Below, piece by piece: positions 9,330 to 18,044 of a stretch of 64,000 bases of DNA (positions within the stretch are counted from its first letter, which is position 1; every line of letters starts with the position of its first letter). The stretch covers positions 23,945 to 87,944 of the forward strand of contig NZ_LR213767.1 in assembly GCF_900659865.1 (NCBI RefSeq). The letters are read 5' to 3'. Source of the DNA: Hyella patelloides LEGE 07179. Lineage in GTDB: Bacteria; Cyanobacteriota; Cyanobacteriia; Cyanobacteriales; Xenococcaceae. The notes beneath the pieces were generated by a model. That model ran no database searches. It saw only the letters and a program-made list of their open reading frames with translations, and was not told the origin of the DNA. The translations under genes were made by a program, and so were the position numbers.

Positions 9330-11234
9330 ATGCCCAATACCAATCAAAAAACTAACATCATCGACTTATTAATTCCCCTATTAGCATTAGGATTATTCAC
9401 TTTTGGTATTGGTAACTATGGTTTATATGAACCCCATGAAAGTCATTTTGCAATGGTAGGGAATGAGATGATATGGCGAGGAGATTGGATTACACCTTAT
9501 CTTAATGGCGCACCTTATCTCAATAAGCCTCCACTGATATATTGGTTGATTGCGATCTCTAAAACTTTTTTTGGTAATACTGAATTTGCAGCGAGATTTC
9601 CGATTGCGATAGCTGGTTGGCTAGGGATAATAGTTGCAGGAAAATGGAGTAAAGATTTATGGGGAGTTACTGCTAATCGGATTACGGTTTTGATGCTATC
9701 AGTAAGTCTCGGCTGGTTTATTTTTAGTCATCAAATATTAACTGATGTTTTACTGGCTACTTTAGTGCTTGCTAGTAATTATTTTTTATGGAAATTACTC
9801 TATAAACCTCAATCATTAATTTATTTTTTTTGCTTGTATTTTTTGATTGCTCTATGCTTATTAACCAAAGGATTAATTGGAATATTTTTTATTGCTTGCA
9901 GCTATATAGCGATCGCAATTTATCATCGTAACTGGTATATTTTTAGGAAAACCAAATTACTTTTAGGTGGCTTATTTATTTTAGCTTTGGTATTGCCTTG
10001 GTGTCTGGCAATTGAACGAGCAAATCCTGAGTTTTGGCATTATTTCATTTTCAATGAACATATAAGTCGTATTTTTGACCGACGTTTTCCTCCAGATTAT
10101 GTAGTCTCCAAAATTAATGCTTTAGGCTATTTAGGCATTACAGCTTTATGGTGCGTACCTTGGAGCTTATTTTTACCTTCTGTGTTTAGGTTTATTTGGC
10201 AACAATTAAAAACTGATAGCAAGAGCCAAAAAACACCACAACAAGATGCTATTTTATTGTTAACTAATACTTTTATTTTACCAATTATTATATTTTTACC
10301 GTTATCTTCTCGATTAATTTATTACAGTATTCCCGCCATACCTGCCTATACAATATTGTGTGCTAGCGCATTTATTAATCAGTCATCAGCAGAAAAAATA
10401 CAGCTATTCACAAGATACTGGATTTTCAAAAAAATTAATCTTAATTGTGTTTTTGATATTTATGGATATATTGTGATTGTTATGGGGGTTATTGCTACTA
10501 TAGCGATCGCTATTTTTCCTCAATTATTTCAGTCTTTTACTGTAATTAAAAATTATTCTATCTTTACCAGTTTAGTTTTAGCAAATATTTTAATCTTAGC
10601 ATTAGGCTTTTTGGTTTCGGGTATTGAGCTATTAAAACAAAATTATGCCTTATCCTTTAAATCTTTAGTAATTAGCTTATTTGTTTTCTACAGCATGATT
10701 ACTATTGGCTTTGCTTTTTACCAAGATATTCGCTCTAGTAAAAATTTAGTCCGAATAGTAGATACCAACTTACCGATTAATGCATTATGGATTTTTGAAG
10801 GTTCAAGAGAAATAGGTGCAGCAGGAGGTATAGCTTACTATCTCAATCAAGGACAAGAAATTAATCAAACCGAAGAATCCATTACTGATAACAAAGAGCT
10901 TCCTCTGGGCTTCATCTCAGGAAAAGGAAAAAAAGTATATCGTAATGTTCTGATTTTAGAAGATAGTGGAGAAAACAGAACACCACCCCAATTTCCAGGA
11001 AAAAAACCCAACTATTTAATTAATAAACAACAATTGCAATCCCATTGGGATAGTACGCGCCCTGTAGTTTTTGTCACAGACTTTATGAGAGATTTGACAA
11101 ATCCTCAAGACTCTATAGATCTCAATTTACCAAATAATGCTGGTAGAGCTTTATTGAGTATTGGCAAAAGACAGGTATATATCAATCAAGCTGCTATTAA
11201 AAACTTCAGAAGACAAGATCGGCGACTATACTAA
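9330..11234 (+). CDS. GT83-type (ArnT/PMT_2-like) membrane glycosyltransferase
   Basis: A 634-residue integral membrane protein. The N-terminal first loop has YEPHESHFAMVGNEM followed by YLNKPPLIYWL, the ArnT/PMT_2 signature: an acidic residue early in loop 1 and a KPP motif. About a dozen hydrophobic segments follow, for instance IIDLLIPLLALGLFTFGIG, LYFLIALCLLTKGLIGIFF and LLLGGLFILALVLPWCLAI; the latter has the usual TKG and PW. The C-terminal 170 residues are soluble and presumably periplasmic. Family members move a sugar from a polyprenyl-phosphate donor to a lipid or protein on the outer face of the membrane. The acceptor here is unknown. The start is ATG. Confidence 0.88.
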   Translation: MPNTNQKTNIIDLLIPLLALGLFTFGIGNYGLYEPHESHFAMVGNEMIWRGDWITPYLNGAPYLNKPPLIYWLIAISKTFFGNTEFAARFPIAIAGWLGIIVAGKWSKDLWGVTANRITVLMLSVSLGWFIFSHQILTDVLLATLVLASNYFLWKLLYKPQSLIYFFCLYFLIALCLLTKGLIGIFFIACSYIAIAIYHRNWYIFRKTKLLLGGLFILALVLPWCLAIERANPEFWHYFIFNEHISRIFDRRFPPDYVVSKINALGYLGITALWCVPWSLFLPSVFRFIWQQLKTDSKSQKTPQQDAILLLTNTFILPIIIFLPLSSRLIYYSIPAIPAYTILCASAFINQSSAEKIQLFTRYWIFKKINLNCVFDIYGYIVIVMGVIATIAIAIFPQLFQSFTVIKNYSIFTSLVLANILILALGFLVSGIELLKQNYALSFKSLVISLFVFYSMITIGFAFYQDIRSSKNLVRIVDTNLPINALWIFEGSREIGAAGGIAYYLNQGQEINQTEESITDNKELPLGFISGKGKKVYRNVLILEDSGENRTPPQFPGKKPNYLINKQQLQSHWDSTRPVVFVTDFMRDLTNPQDSIDLNLPNNAGRALLSIGKRQVYINQAAIKNFRRQDRRLY

Positions 11235-11403
11235 ATCAGTAGTTTTACTACAAGATTGGCGATTTCATTATTTTCTTAAAACACAACGAATTACATCAGG
11301 CTGATCTGCATCAAAGTTTTTTCTAATATTGATATCTGATACTATTGCATCTAGCATTGGTAATGCAAGTAACATTGTTTACCCAGTCATACTCACACTG
11401 ACA

Positions 11404-12276
11404 TCAAGATTTGATAGTGCCATCAGGCATTATGGTATTGCCAAAATTAACATTACTAAAACTAACTTCTCGAAAAATAGCATTTTTGAAATTAGCTTGT
11501 CTCAAATCAACATTTTGTAGATGTACTCGACTTAGAATTGCTTCGGTGAAATTTGCACCAAACAAATTTGCGCCACCAAAATAAGTCTGGTTTATATTAG
11601 CTTTACTTAAATTAGCTTGTTTTAAATTGGATTTCCGTAAATCTGATTGATCTAAATTTGCTTTCTCCAAATCAGCTTCAACTAAGTAAGCTCCTAAAAA
11701 AAGTGTTTTGCTTAAATTCGCTTCTTTCAACAAAGCTTCGCTTAAATTAGCATCTGATAGCCTTGCTTCAGTCAAATCTGCATTACACAAATTAACTTGA
11801 AAAGATTTGATTCCACCTAATGCTGCTCTACGTAAATTTGTCTCAGCTAAACAAGTTTTGTTTAATGTTGCACATTCCAAATCAATCCCTCTCAAATCAA
11901 CTTTGCGTAAATTCACTTTACTTAGGCTAATTCCATAAAGTCCTTCTACTTCAAGAAGATTAGTATCTTTTAAGCTTACTTCATCTAAACAAGCCCATTC
12001 AAGATTAGCCCCGCTTAAATTTACTTTTTGTAAATTTGTCTGACTTAAATTCGCATTGTACAAATTTGTTTTACTGAGATTTGCTTTATATAGATTGGCT
12101 TGAATAATAGAAGCAAATTCTAGATTTGTATTACTTAAGTTGCTATCTTGTAAATTAGCTTTGTTCAGATTAATATCACATAGTTCGAGATTACTCAAAT
12201 CGCTCCCATGCAAATCAAGATTAGAAAAATTTCGTTTTCCTGATGAATATCGGTTTAAGATTAGGTCAATTTCCAT
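11404..12276 (-). CDS. Pentapeptide-repeat protein
   Basis: A 290-residue protein consisting almost wholly of A(D/N)LXX-type pentapeptide repeats from about residue 17 to 285, for example ANLYKANLSKTNLYNANLSQ. The short leader MEIDLILNRYSSGKRNFSNLDL is the usual cap of cyanobacterial members. Such repeats fold as a right-handed quadrilateral beta-helix. No extra domain, signal peptide or membrane segment is seen, so it is probably cytoplasmic. The biochemical role of most cyanobacterial members is unknown; a gyrase-inhibitor role cannot be inferred from repeats alone. It converges with the GT83 gene upstream. Confidence 0.92.
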   Translation of the reverse strand: MEIDLILNRYSSGKRNFSNLDLHGSDLSNLELCDINLNKANLQDSNLSNTNLEFASIIQANLYKANLSKTNLYNANLSQTNLQKVNLSGANLEWACLDEVSLKDTNLLEVEGLYGISLSKVNLRKVDLRGIDLECATLNKTCLAETNLRRAALGGIKSFQVNLCNADLTEARLSDANLSEALLKEANLSKTLFLGAYLVEADLEKANLDQSDLRKSNLKQANLSKANINQTYFGGANLFGANFTEAILSRVHLQNVDLRQANFKNAIFREVSFSNVNFGNTIMPDGTIKS

Positions 12277-12338
12277 GCTTTTGAATTCTATATTAATGTT
12301 TTAAACTGGATTTCATCCATCTTTTAACCAATCTAAAA

Positions 12339-12521
12339 TTAGAGGAATAACTGGAGGAAATTCAAAATGCGGAAATTAATGTTACTATCAGTTTGATTGA
12401 TAATGTTGCCAAAGCTGTCATAGCTGATGTGGTTGAGAAAGTTACCGTTACTATCGATGACATCTCTGATGGTGCTTTGGCGGTCTGTCAGACCCCAGAG
12501 AGTTGGTATTACTAGTTTCAA
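12339..12521 (-). pseudogene. Fragment of an RHS/YD-repeat protein
   Basis: Minus-strand residues 9-51 read WGLTDRQSTIRDVIDSNGN and then FLNHISYDSFGNIINQTDSN before NFR (about 12369-12497). This is the RHS core signature (LTD..G.vRDVvd..Gnv.nh..YDsFGn) found just before the toxin tip of RHS proteins. Upstream and downstream sequence is unrelated, the frame has only a TTG start, and the usual YTGRE continuation is replaced by NFLQLFL. It is therefore a relic, not a working gene. Confidence 0.75.
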
Positions 12522-12687
12522 ATCAATAGTTTTTTTGTCCTCACCTAATCTTGTACGGTTATATATCTGATGTTAATTAGGCGTTGGTGACTGCGTAATG
12601 CTTTTGATGCAAGTATCTACGAAAAAATAATGTTTTAACGATCTGATTTCTTGATTAGCATTCTCTATTCAGCAACGCCGTTAATTA

Positions 12688-14115
12688 TTAACCTTCTTGA
12701 ATTTGCCTAACCAAATCATCAAAAGGTTGCCAATTATCTTCTTCGACAATAGGTTGCCATACAGACTCAATCACAGGGCGAATCAGAGTAAACTGAGGAT
12801 TATGTTGGGATAGGCGATCGCTAATAAGAGCCATCTCTATTTCAGAAAGCTTATTCAAACAACGATGGTACAGACTTTTCCACTGTTGAGTTACTTCCTT
12901 GGCAAAAGAAGCATTTTCCAAAATTAAATTCGGCTCATCTCGCCAACCATCATTAAACCCCAAAGCAAGTTCCTTAAAAAAGTCCTGATAGAGAATCTTA
13001 CTATTACGCAATAGTTGTATGGTGGCAGTAAGTAATTCTTCTGCTATGGGTGCAAACAAACCATCAAAACCCAACCTTTGCATCATTAACTGCTCATAAG
13101 TAGACTGATAGCAATCTTCAAACTGCGCTAACCCTGATTCCAAATCTGTTGATGAGATGACTATTCCTAAAGGTGTCTGCAACATCTCTAAATTTAACTT
13201 ACAAACTATAGGTTGATTTCCATAGCTGTAACGTCCACCATAATCAAAATAAGCTGCGATAAACTGCGGATTATAAGTATCTATAAAAGCATAAGGGCCA
13301 TAATCAAAGCTTTCTCCCGTAATAGACATATTATCGGTATTTAATACCCCATGGCAAAAACCCGCAGCCATCCATTGTGCGGTCATTCTGGCTACTCTTT
13401 CTACTAATTCTGCATAAAATAAGCCGTATTTCTCCTCATTATCAGGAATATGGGGATAATATACCGCAATCACCCTATCTAAGAGCTTAGTAATTAAATC
13501 GGCTCGTTTAAGATAATGTAACCGCTCAAAAGTACCAAAACGAATGTGAGAACGACTAAAACGCACCATAACACAAGAACGAGTTGGTGAAGGTTCATCA
13601 CCTCGCCATAAAGACTCCCCTGTCTCTACTAAACTAAAACAACGGGAAGTATTAACCCCTAAACGATGTAAAGCCTCTGCTGCTAATACCTCTCTGATAC
13701 CACCTTTCAGAGTTAATCTGCCATCAGCAGTACGAGAATAAGGGGTGCGTCCCGATCCTTTTGTGCCAAAATCGTAAAGGCGATCGTCTATCCCTCTTAC
13801 CTGTCCATAAAGAAACCCTCTACCATCTCCCAGGGAAGGATTATAGTGACCAAATTGATAACCGTGGTAGCGTAAAGCTAAAAATGGTCTAATGCTCTGA
13901 AATTTGCCAAAAGCTTCGATAAAATGAGCTTCCGTTACCTCTTCAGGATTTAAACGCAACTTGGGTAACAACGAATCATTGCGAAATCGCAGAATATGTT
14001 GAGGAAACTTAGTTGCGGGAACAACATCATAATAGTCTTCCCCCAGATTATCTTCTACTTCTGGTTCATAGATTAGATGCAGAAATGGGTTATCGGTAGT
14101 TTCTTGTGGAATCAT
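12688..14115 (-). CDS. selO: Protein adenylyltransferase SelO (YdiU family)
   Basis: A 475-residue protein, the normal length of the family. Diagnostic blocks are [26 protein letters not shown] followed by [15 protein letters not shown], and [11 protein letters not shown] with [14 protein letters not shown] and GRYSYGNQP. SelO is a pseudokinase-fold enzyme that binds ATP in inverted orientation and transfers AMP to Ser/Thr/Tyr of target proteins in redox stress. The nucleotide-binding and metal-binding motifs appear intact. Many homologues end in a selenocysteine or cysteine motif; here the C-terminus is LVRQIQEG with no Cys. It is transcribed away from the 14219 gene. Confidence 0.95.
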   Translation of the reverse strand: MIPQETTDNPFLHLIYEPEVEDNLGEDYYDVVPATKFPQHILRFRNDSLLPKLRLNPEEVTEAHFIEAFGKFQSIRPFLALRYHGYQFGHYNPSLGDGRGFLYGQVRGIDDRLYDFGTKGSGRTPYSRTADGRLTLKGGIREVLAAEALHRLGVNTSRCFSLVETGESLWRGDEPSPTRSCVMVRFSRSHIRFGTFERLHYLKRADLITKLLDRVIAVYYPHIPDNEEKYGLFYAELVERVARMTAQWMAAGFCHGVLNTDNMSITGESFDYGPYAFIDTYNPQFIAAYFDYGGRYSYGNQPIVCKLNLEMLQTPLGIVISSTDLESGLAQFEDCYQSTYEQLMMQRLGFDGLFAPIAEELLTATIQLLRNSKILYQDFFKELALGFNDGWRDEPNLILENASFAKEVTQQWKSLYHRCLNKLSEIEMALISDRLSQHNPQFTLIRPVIESVWQPIVEEDNWQPFDDLVRQIQEG

Positions 14116-14218
14116 TTTAGGTGTGTTCTCGAAAAAGCGTTTGTTTAATCTTTAGTCTACAAAAAGCCTGGAAAGTCGTAATTTGTGCGCTGTCGTTAAT
14201 ATCTTGTTATGATTTGTT

Positions 14219-14734
14219 TTGGTTAAGAAATATTACGGCAAAGCAATCGTGGACAATTTAACAGAAATTTTAAAGCCAATCGCTGATTGGTTCGGTGGTT
14301 TAGGAACGCCTGAACCCATCGTTCATTGGGGACATCCCTTCTTTATGAGTATTGTTGTTTTTGTGATGGGAAGTTTTGTGGCTTTAGCAGGGTGGCGTAG
14401 TCGTCAGCTAGCAGTAACTGATCCTGATGGTGCAATTAAAAATAAAGCAGATCATCGTAAGATAGCTCCTTTAATGTATATTTTTTTAGCTTCTGGATAT
14501 ACAGGAGGTTTGTTATCGCTGGTAATGCAAAATCAACCAATTTTAGAAAGTCCTCATTTTTGGACTGGTTCAGTTGTTATTATTCTACTTACTATTAATG
14601 CCGTAATTGCTGCCACAGGGTTTATTGGTAATAAAGAAACTTTACGTACTGTTCATGCTTATGTAGGAAGTTTAGCTTTAGTTATTTTAGTTTTTCATGC
14701 TGTATTAGGTTTGAAGCTAGGCTTATCAATTTAA
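14219..14734 (+). CDS. DUF4079-type membrane protein
   Basis: A protein of up to 171 residues. Four hydrophobic segments are visible: MSIVVFVMGSFVALAGW, IAPLMYIFLASGYTGGLLSLV, WTGSVVIILLTINAVIAATGF and AYVGSLALVILVFHAVLGL. Conserved histidines sit at the membrane edges (VHWGHPFF, DHRKIAP, TVHAYVG, FHAVLG), as in cyanobacterial DUF4079 proteins, which look like small cytochrome-b-like four-helix proteins. The start used here is TTG at 14219; an alternative is GTG at 14249, which would remove ten residues and is equally plausible. Function not established. Confidence 0.8.
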   Translation: MVKKYYGKAIVDNLTEILKPIADWFGGLGTPEPIVHWGHPFFMSIVVFVMGSFVALAGWRSRQLAVTDPDGAIKNKADHRKIAPLMYIFLASGYTGGLLSLVMQNQPILESPHFWTGSVVIILLTINAVIAATGFIGNKETLRTVHAYVGSLALVILVFHAVLGLKLGLSI

Positions 14735-15254
14735 GATTGTTAGTGAAGAATATAAATATCAAATCTGACAAAAATTTTTGAATAATTTGCTCGTTGATTC
14801 TCCTCTATGATTATTTATTGTAGGGGATTTTTATTTAAATATTTTTAAATTTGCAAAGTTATTTTTTAGGTAAATAATAGATAATGGATAACGAGCAATA
14901 ATATTTATTGTAGTAAAGCAAAAAAATAATTACTTGATTGATTATTACAATTAATCCCTGAAAATATTATAGTTGCTAACTTTTTACTTTTTGATGCCTT
15001 TTTTGTGTTTTGATTAGCTACAAAGTGTCCTATAGATTAAAGACGCGGGATCGTATTGTTTGATCGCTATTTTTTCAAAGGAAAAGTTTCTGCATTACAA
15101 CTAAGGAATAAGATAAGCTATATAAAAAGCCTAAAATATTAATTAAAAAATATGCCAAAAGTAAGAGGATTAGTTAACAGATATTTTGTTAGTATCAAAG
15201 AGAAGTCTAGTGATTTATAATAAATACATTTTGAGAATTAATTCTTTTGGACAA
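14735..15254. other. Intergenic region before the fasciclin gene
   Basis: AT-rich and without a convincing gene. A HIP1-like GATCGCT occurs at 15062. No terminator or RNA element was identified with confidence. The open frame extending back to 15186 is treated as leader of the next gene, because the signal peptide starts at 15255. Confidence 0.35.
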
Positions 15255-15860
15255 ATGCGTAAACAACTGTTAGTATTCACTGGCATTCTTAGCTTAGGAA
15301 CATTATCTGTATCTCCTGCATTAGCTGATAACCATACAGATTCTATGGAATCTACTAGTGAAACAGAGATAATACTTGTAGATGAAACAAGTATGGAAGC
15401 AGGTAATATTGTAGAAGTGGCATCAGAAAGTGAGTCATTCAATACTCTAGTTCAAGCAGTAGAAGCAGCAGAATTAGCAGATACACTATCAGATTCTGAT
15501 TCTTCTTACACATTATTTGCGCCCACTGATGAAGCCTTTAGTCAACTACCAGAAGGTGCATTAGAATACTTGTTAGAACCTGAAAACAAAGAAGTATTAC
15601 AACGGGTACTTTCTTATCATGTTGTTCCCGAAGAAGTAGCTTCTGGCGATATTACTGGCGGTGACGTAGAATCTCTTGACGGCGGATTAGTTACTGAAAT
15701 AACAGAAGATGGAGTTATTGTTAATGACGCAAACGTTATTACTCCAGATATTGAAGCGAGTAATGGGATTATTCATGCTGTAGACAAAGTTTTACTACCA
15801 GCAGATTTACAAAGTACTTTAGCTTCTGAATTAGGTGTAGAAGAAAGTATTTTTCAGTAA
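15255..15860 (+). CDS. Secreted fasciclin (FAS1) domain protein
   Basis: A 201-residue protein when started at ATG 15255, which gives a clean signal peptide (MRKQLLVFTGILSLGTLSVS, cleavage near PALA|DN). A longer open frame back to 15186 would put a polar tail before the signal and is rejected. An acidic linker is followed by one FAS1 domain with YTLFAPTDEAFSQLPEG, the central LSYHVVPEE (the conserved H box) and NGIIHAVDKVLLPA. FAS1 domains mediate adhesion or extracellular matrix contacts; in cyanobacteria they are common in secreted proteins. No anchor is visible. A strong hairpin terminator follows. Confidence 0.93.
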   Translation: MRKQLLVFTGILSLGTLSVSPALADNHTDSMESTSETEIILVDETSMEAGNIVEVASESESFNTLVQAVEAAELADTLSDSDSSYTLFAPTDEAFSQLPEGALEYLLEPENKEVLQRVLSYHVVPEEVASGDITGGDVESLDGGLVTEITEDGVIVNDANVITPDIEASNGIIHAVDKVLLPADLQSTLASELGVEESIFQ

Positions 15861-15876
15861 TATTTAATTAGTTATA

Positions 15877-15903
15877 AAAGCGATCAAAGTGCGATCGCTT
15901 TTT
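15877..15903 (+). terminator. Rho-independent terminator of the fasciclin gene
   Basis: AAAAGCGATC, a 7-base loop, GATCGCTTTT and then more T residues: a 10-bp stem 16 bases after the stop codon. The U-rich end faces the plus strand; because the stem is A-rich on the other side it may also serve the minus strand. Confidence 0.75.
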
Positions 15904-16047
15904 CTATTTGGCTTCTTTCCCGACTGCGATCGCACTTTAGTTTCTATAATTATCAGATCGTACAATTCGATTTTGGACAATTTAATTCTACAAAAGATGT
16001 AATTAGAGTTAGTTTTGTCGAAACAGTCGGTTGCCGCTTTCTAAAAG

Positions 16048-17295
16048 TTAGACAATATTGGACAATGGCAAGGACAACTGTACATAACCATTATCTTTTT
16101 CTTGTTGGTTATTAGTTCCTGCTTCACCAAAGAGAGTCGGCTCTTGCTTCTCCACAGGCATGACATCGGGATTAGCTATCCCTAGTAAATTTAAAAGATT
16201 TATTGCGGCTGAATAGTCTCGGTCAGCTACCCAATCGCAGCTATCGTTATCGCATTTATAAACTCTTACATTTAATGGGAGTTTGTCTTTTTTGTGTCCG
16301 CACTGGGGACACAGTTTACTGCTGGCAAAAAAGCGGTCGGCAATAACTAACTCACTGCCATATAGCTCGGTTTTATATTCCAATTGACGGCGAAATTCGC
16401 CCCAACCAGAGTCAGCAATAGCTTTTGACAACTTTCGGTTTTGGATTAAACCCGATATACATAAATCTTCAATCGCACAATGGCTGTGGTTCTTAGCCAA
16501 TCGTGTGGTTAATTTATGAATAAAATCGGCACGTATACAACCAATACGATAATGTAACTTAGCTATCTTGCTTTGAGCTTTCTTCCAATTAGCCGAACCA
16601 ACTACTTTATGGCGATTGCGCCATTGTAATTTAGCCAGCTTTTTTGACAACTGTTTGTATGGTCTGGGGGAATGTATTTCCTCCCCTGTCGATAATGTAG
16701 CAAATCTCAGCAAACCTAAGTCAACTGATACTGGATTGTTTGCAGGCGCAACATAAGTTACACTACTTTCTATCTTCCAACTAATAAACCATTTATTTGC
16801 TCTTTTGCTAATGGTTACAGATTTTGGGTTGCTATTAATTGGCAGTTTTTCATAAGTCTTTAGCCATCCAATTCTAGGAACTTTAATTCGTTGATTTTCT
16901 ACAGTTATCGAACCATCTAAAGTAAAGCTATCTGACTTTCCTTTTTTCTTAAAACGTGGTGGTCTTTTGACTTTTTTAAAACAATCATCCCAAGCTTTCC
17001 TTAAGTGCCTCAAAGCATATTGTGGCGCACATTTCGATACTTCGTAATACCAAGGGCATTCGGGTTTTACCAGAGCTACCAACCATTTATGCAGGTCAAT
17101 AGAGGTCGGAAACTTGATTTTTTTAGGCGAAGCGGTATCCTTTAGGGCTGTTGGCTTGTCTCGGTTATTATCTAAAATTTGTTTGGTCAAACCTAAACCC
17201 CAATTCCAGGCGTGACGAGCTACTCCTGCGTGTTTGGCTAACAGAATTCTTTGTGTATTATTAACTTTTAATTCCGTCTTAAAACCTAACAGCAT
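16048..17295 (-). CDS. tnpB: RNA-guided endonuclease TnpB (OrfB)
   Basis: A 415-residue TnpB, apparently full length. RuvC-like catalytic residues are in place: Asp192 (SVDLGLLRFATLS), Glu276 (CAIEDLCISG) and Asp360 (VADRDYSAAINL). A zinc ribbon CPQC (329-332) ... CDNDSC (348-353) lies before the last Asp. The N-terminus has the usual WNWGLGLTKQI and FPTSIDLHKWLVALVKP blocks. TnpB is an RNA-guided DNA nuclease, ancestor of Cas12, which uses a guide RNA from its own 3' end. Around residues 48-57 the coding DNA matches a dispersed intergenic repeat of this genome, an apparent small in-frame insertion. It follows tnpA with a one-base gap. Confidence 0.93.
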   Translation of the reverse strand: MLLGFKTELKVNNTQRILLAKHAGVARHAWNWGLGLTKQILDNNRDKPTALKDTASPKKIKFPTSIDLHKWLVALVKPECPWYYEVSKCAPQYALRHLRKAWDDCFKKVKRPPRFKKKGKSDSFTLDGSITVENQRIKVPRIGWLKTYEKLPINSNPKSVTISKRANKWFISWKIESSVTYVAPANNPVSVDLGLLRFATLSTGEEIHSPRPYKQLSKKLAKLQWRNRHKVVGSANWKKAQSKIAKLHYRIGCIRADFIHKLTTRLAKNHSHCAIEDLCISGLIQNRKLSKAIADSGWGEFRRQLEYKTELYGSELVIADRFFASSKLCPQCGHKKDKLPLNVRVYKCDNDSCDWVADRDYSAAINLLNLLGIANPDVMPVEKQEPTLFGEAGTNNQQEKDNGYVQLSLPLSNIV

Positions 17296-17296
17296 A

Positions 17297-17905
17297 CTAT
17301 TTTATCTTGTCTGCTATCTCTCTTAATTCTTTCACTAAAGCTTTGTTTTTGTGGCTTCTAGAACCATACAATCTAGCACTAAACACAGTAATTATCTCTA
17401 GTACATCCGATGCTAAATCTTCTTCAAACGTAGAATCTTCACTCCGATTAATAATAATTACTTCTGTACCGTATATTTCACACAGCATAAAAATTAATTC
17501 GCTACCAAACCTAAGTAGGCGATCTTTATTGGTTAATACCAACCTTTCCACCTGATAAGTGCAAAGTAGCTTAATTAGCCTGATTAACCCTTTTTTTTTG
17601 TAGTTCATTCCCGAACCTAAGTCTTTAATAAGCTCAAATGACCAGCCTTGTTTCGCGCAATAAGCTTCAAGCACCATTGCTTGTCTATCTAGAGCTGATT
17701 TTTGGTCATGAGAACTAACTCTGGCATAGGCTACAGTCAATGAAGCATCAGATTTGTTACCTAACAAATCGCTGACATTAAATCTTCTGTGACCTCCTTC
17801 AGTTCGACAAGAACGAATTTTCCCCGACTCTTCCCACCTACGGATGGTTTTAGTCGATACTCCTAGTAGCTCTGCTGCTTCTTTTACTCCAATTAAATTA
17901 GACAT
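17297..17905 (-). CDS. tnpA: IS607-type serine recombinase TnpA
   Basis: A 202-residue protein. Residues 1-48 form a MerR-like helix-turn-helix (IGVKEAAELLGVSTKTIRRW ... GHRRF), followed by a small serine-recombinase domain with the catalytic Ser64 in VAYARVSSHDQ, the DLGSGMNYKKKGL loop and VLTNKDRLLRFGSELI. The recombinase domain after the DNA-binding domain is the reversed order that defines IS607 transposases. All catalytic motifs look intact, so the element may be active. The start is ATG at 17905. Confidence 0.94.
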   Translation of the reverse strand: MSNLIGVKEAAELLGVSTKTIRRWEESGKIRSCRTEGGHRRFNVSDLLGNKSDASLTVAYARVSSHDQKSALDRQAMVLEAYCAKQGWSFELIKDLGSGMNYKKKGLIRLIKLLCTYQVERLVLTNKDRLLRFGSELIFMLCEIYGTEVIIINRSEDSTFEEDLASDVLEIITVFSARLYGSRSHKNKALVKELREIADKIK

Positions 17906-18044
17906 ATGCCTATTATAGCCTTTTATTTGTCAACTTATGTCTAATATTGTCTAATTATTAAGCTTCTGTTAATAGCCCTTACTATACTTAGTCTGTTTTC
18001 GGTACAATTTAGCTAGCATTAGGCATTTTCTATATTTATAAATC

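Larger units (their letters stand above)
15960..17954 (-). mobile_element. IS607-family insertion element (tnpA + tnpB), ends approximate
   Basis: The element carries a MerR-HTH serine recombinase and a TnpB on the minus strand, the IS607 arrangement. An 18-base motif, TTAGACAATATTGGACAA at 16048-16065 and its near-copy in inverted orientation at 17937-17954 (16 of 18 match), brackets the two genes; TTAGACAT recurs at the tnpA start. These are candidate recombinase-binding sites. IS607 elements make no long target duplication, so exact ends cannot be fixed by eye. The bases 3' of tnpB (about 15960-16060) are where a TnpB guide RNA would be encoded. Confidence 0.75.

Noticed and set aside
11329..11520. 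A 63-codon plus-strand frame
   Set aside because: It is the mirror of the pentapeptide gene on the other strand.
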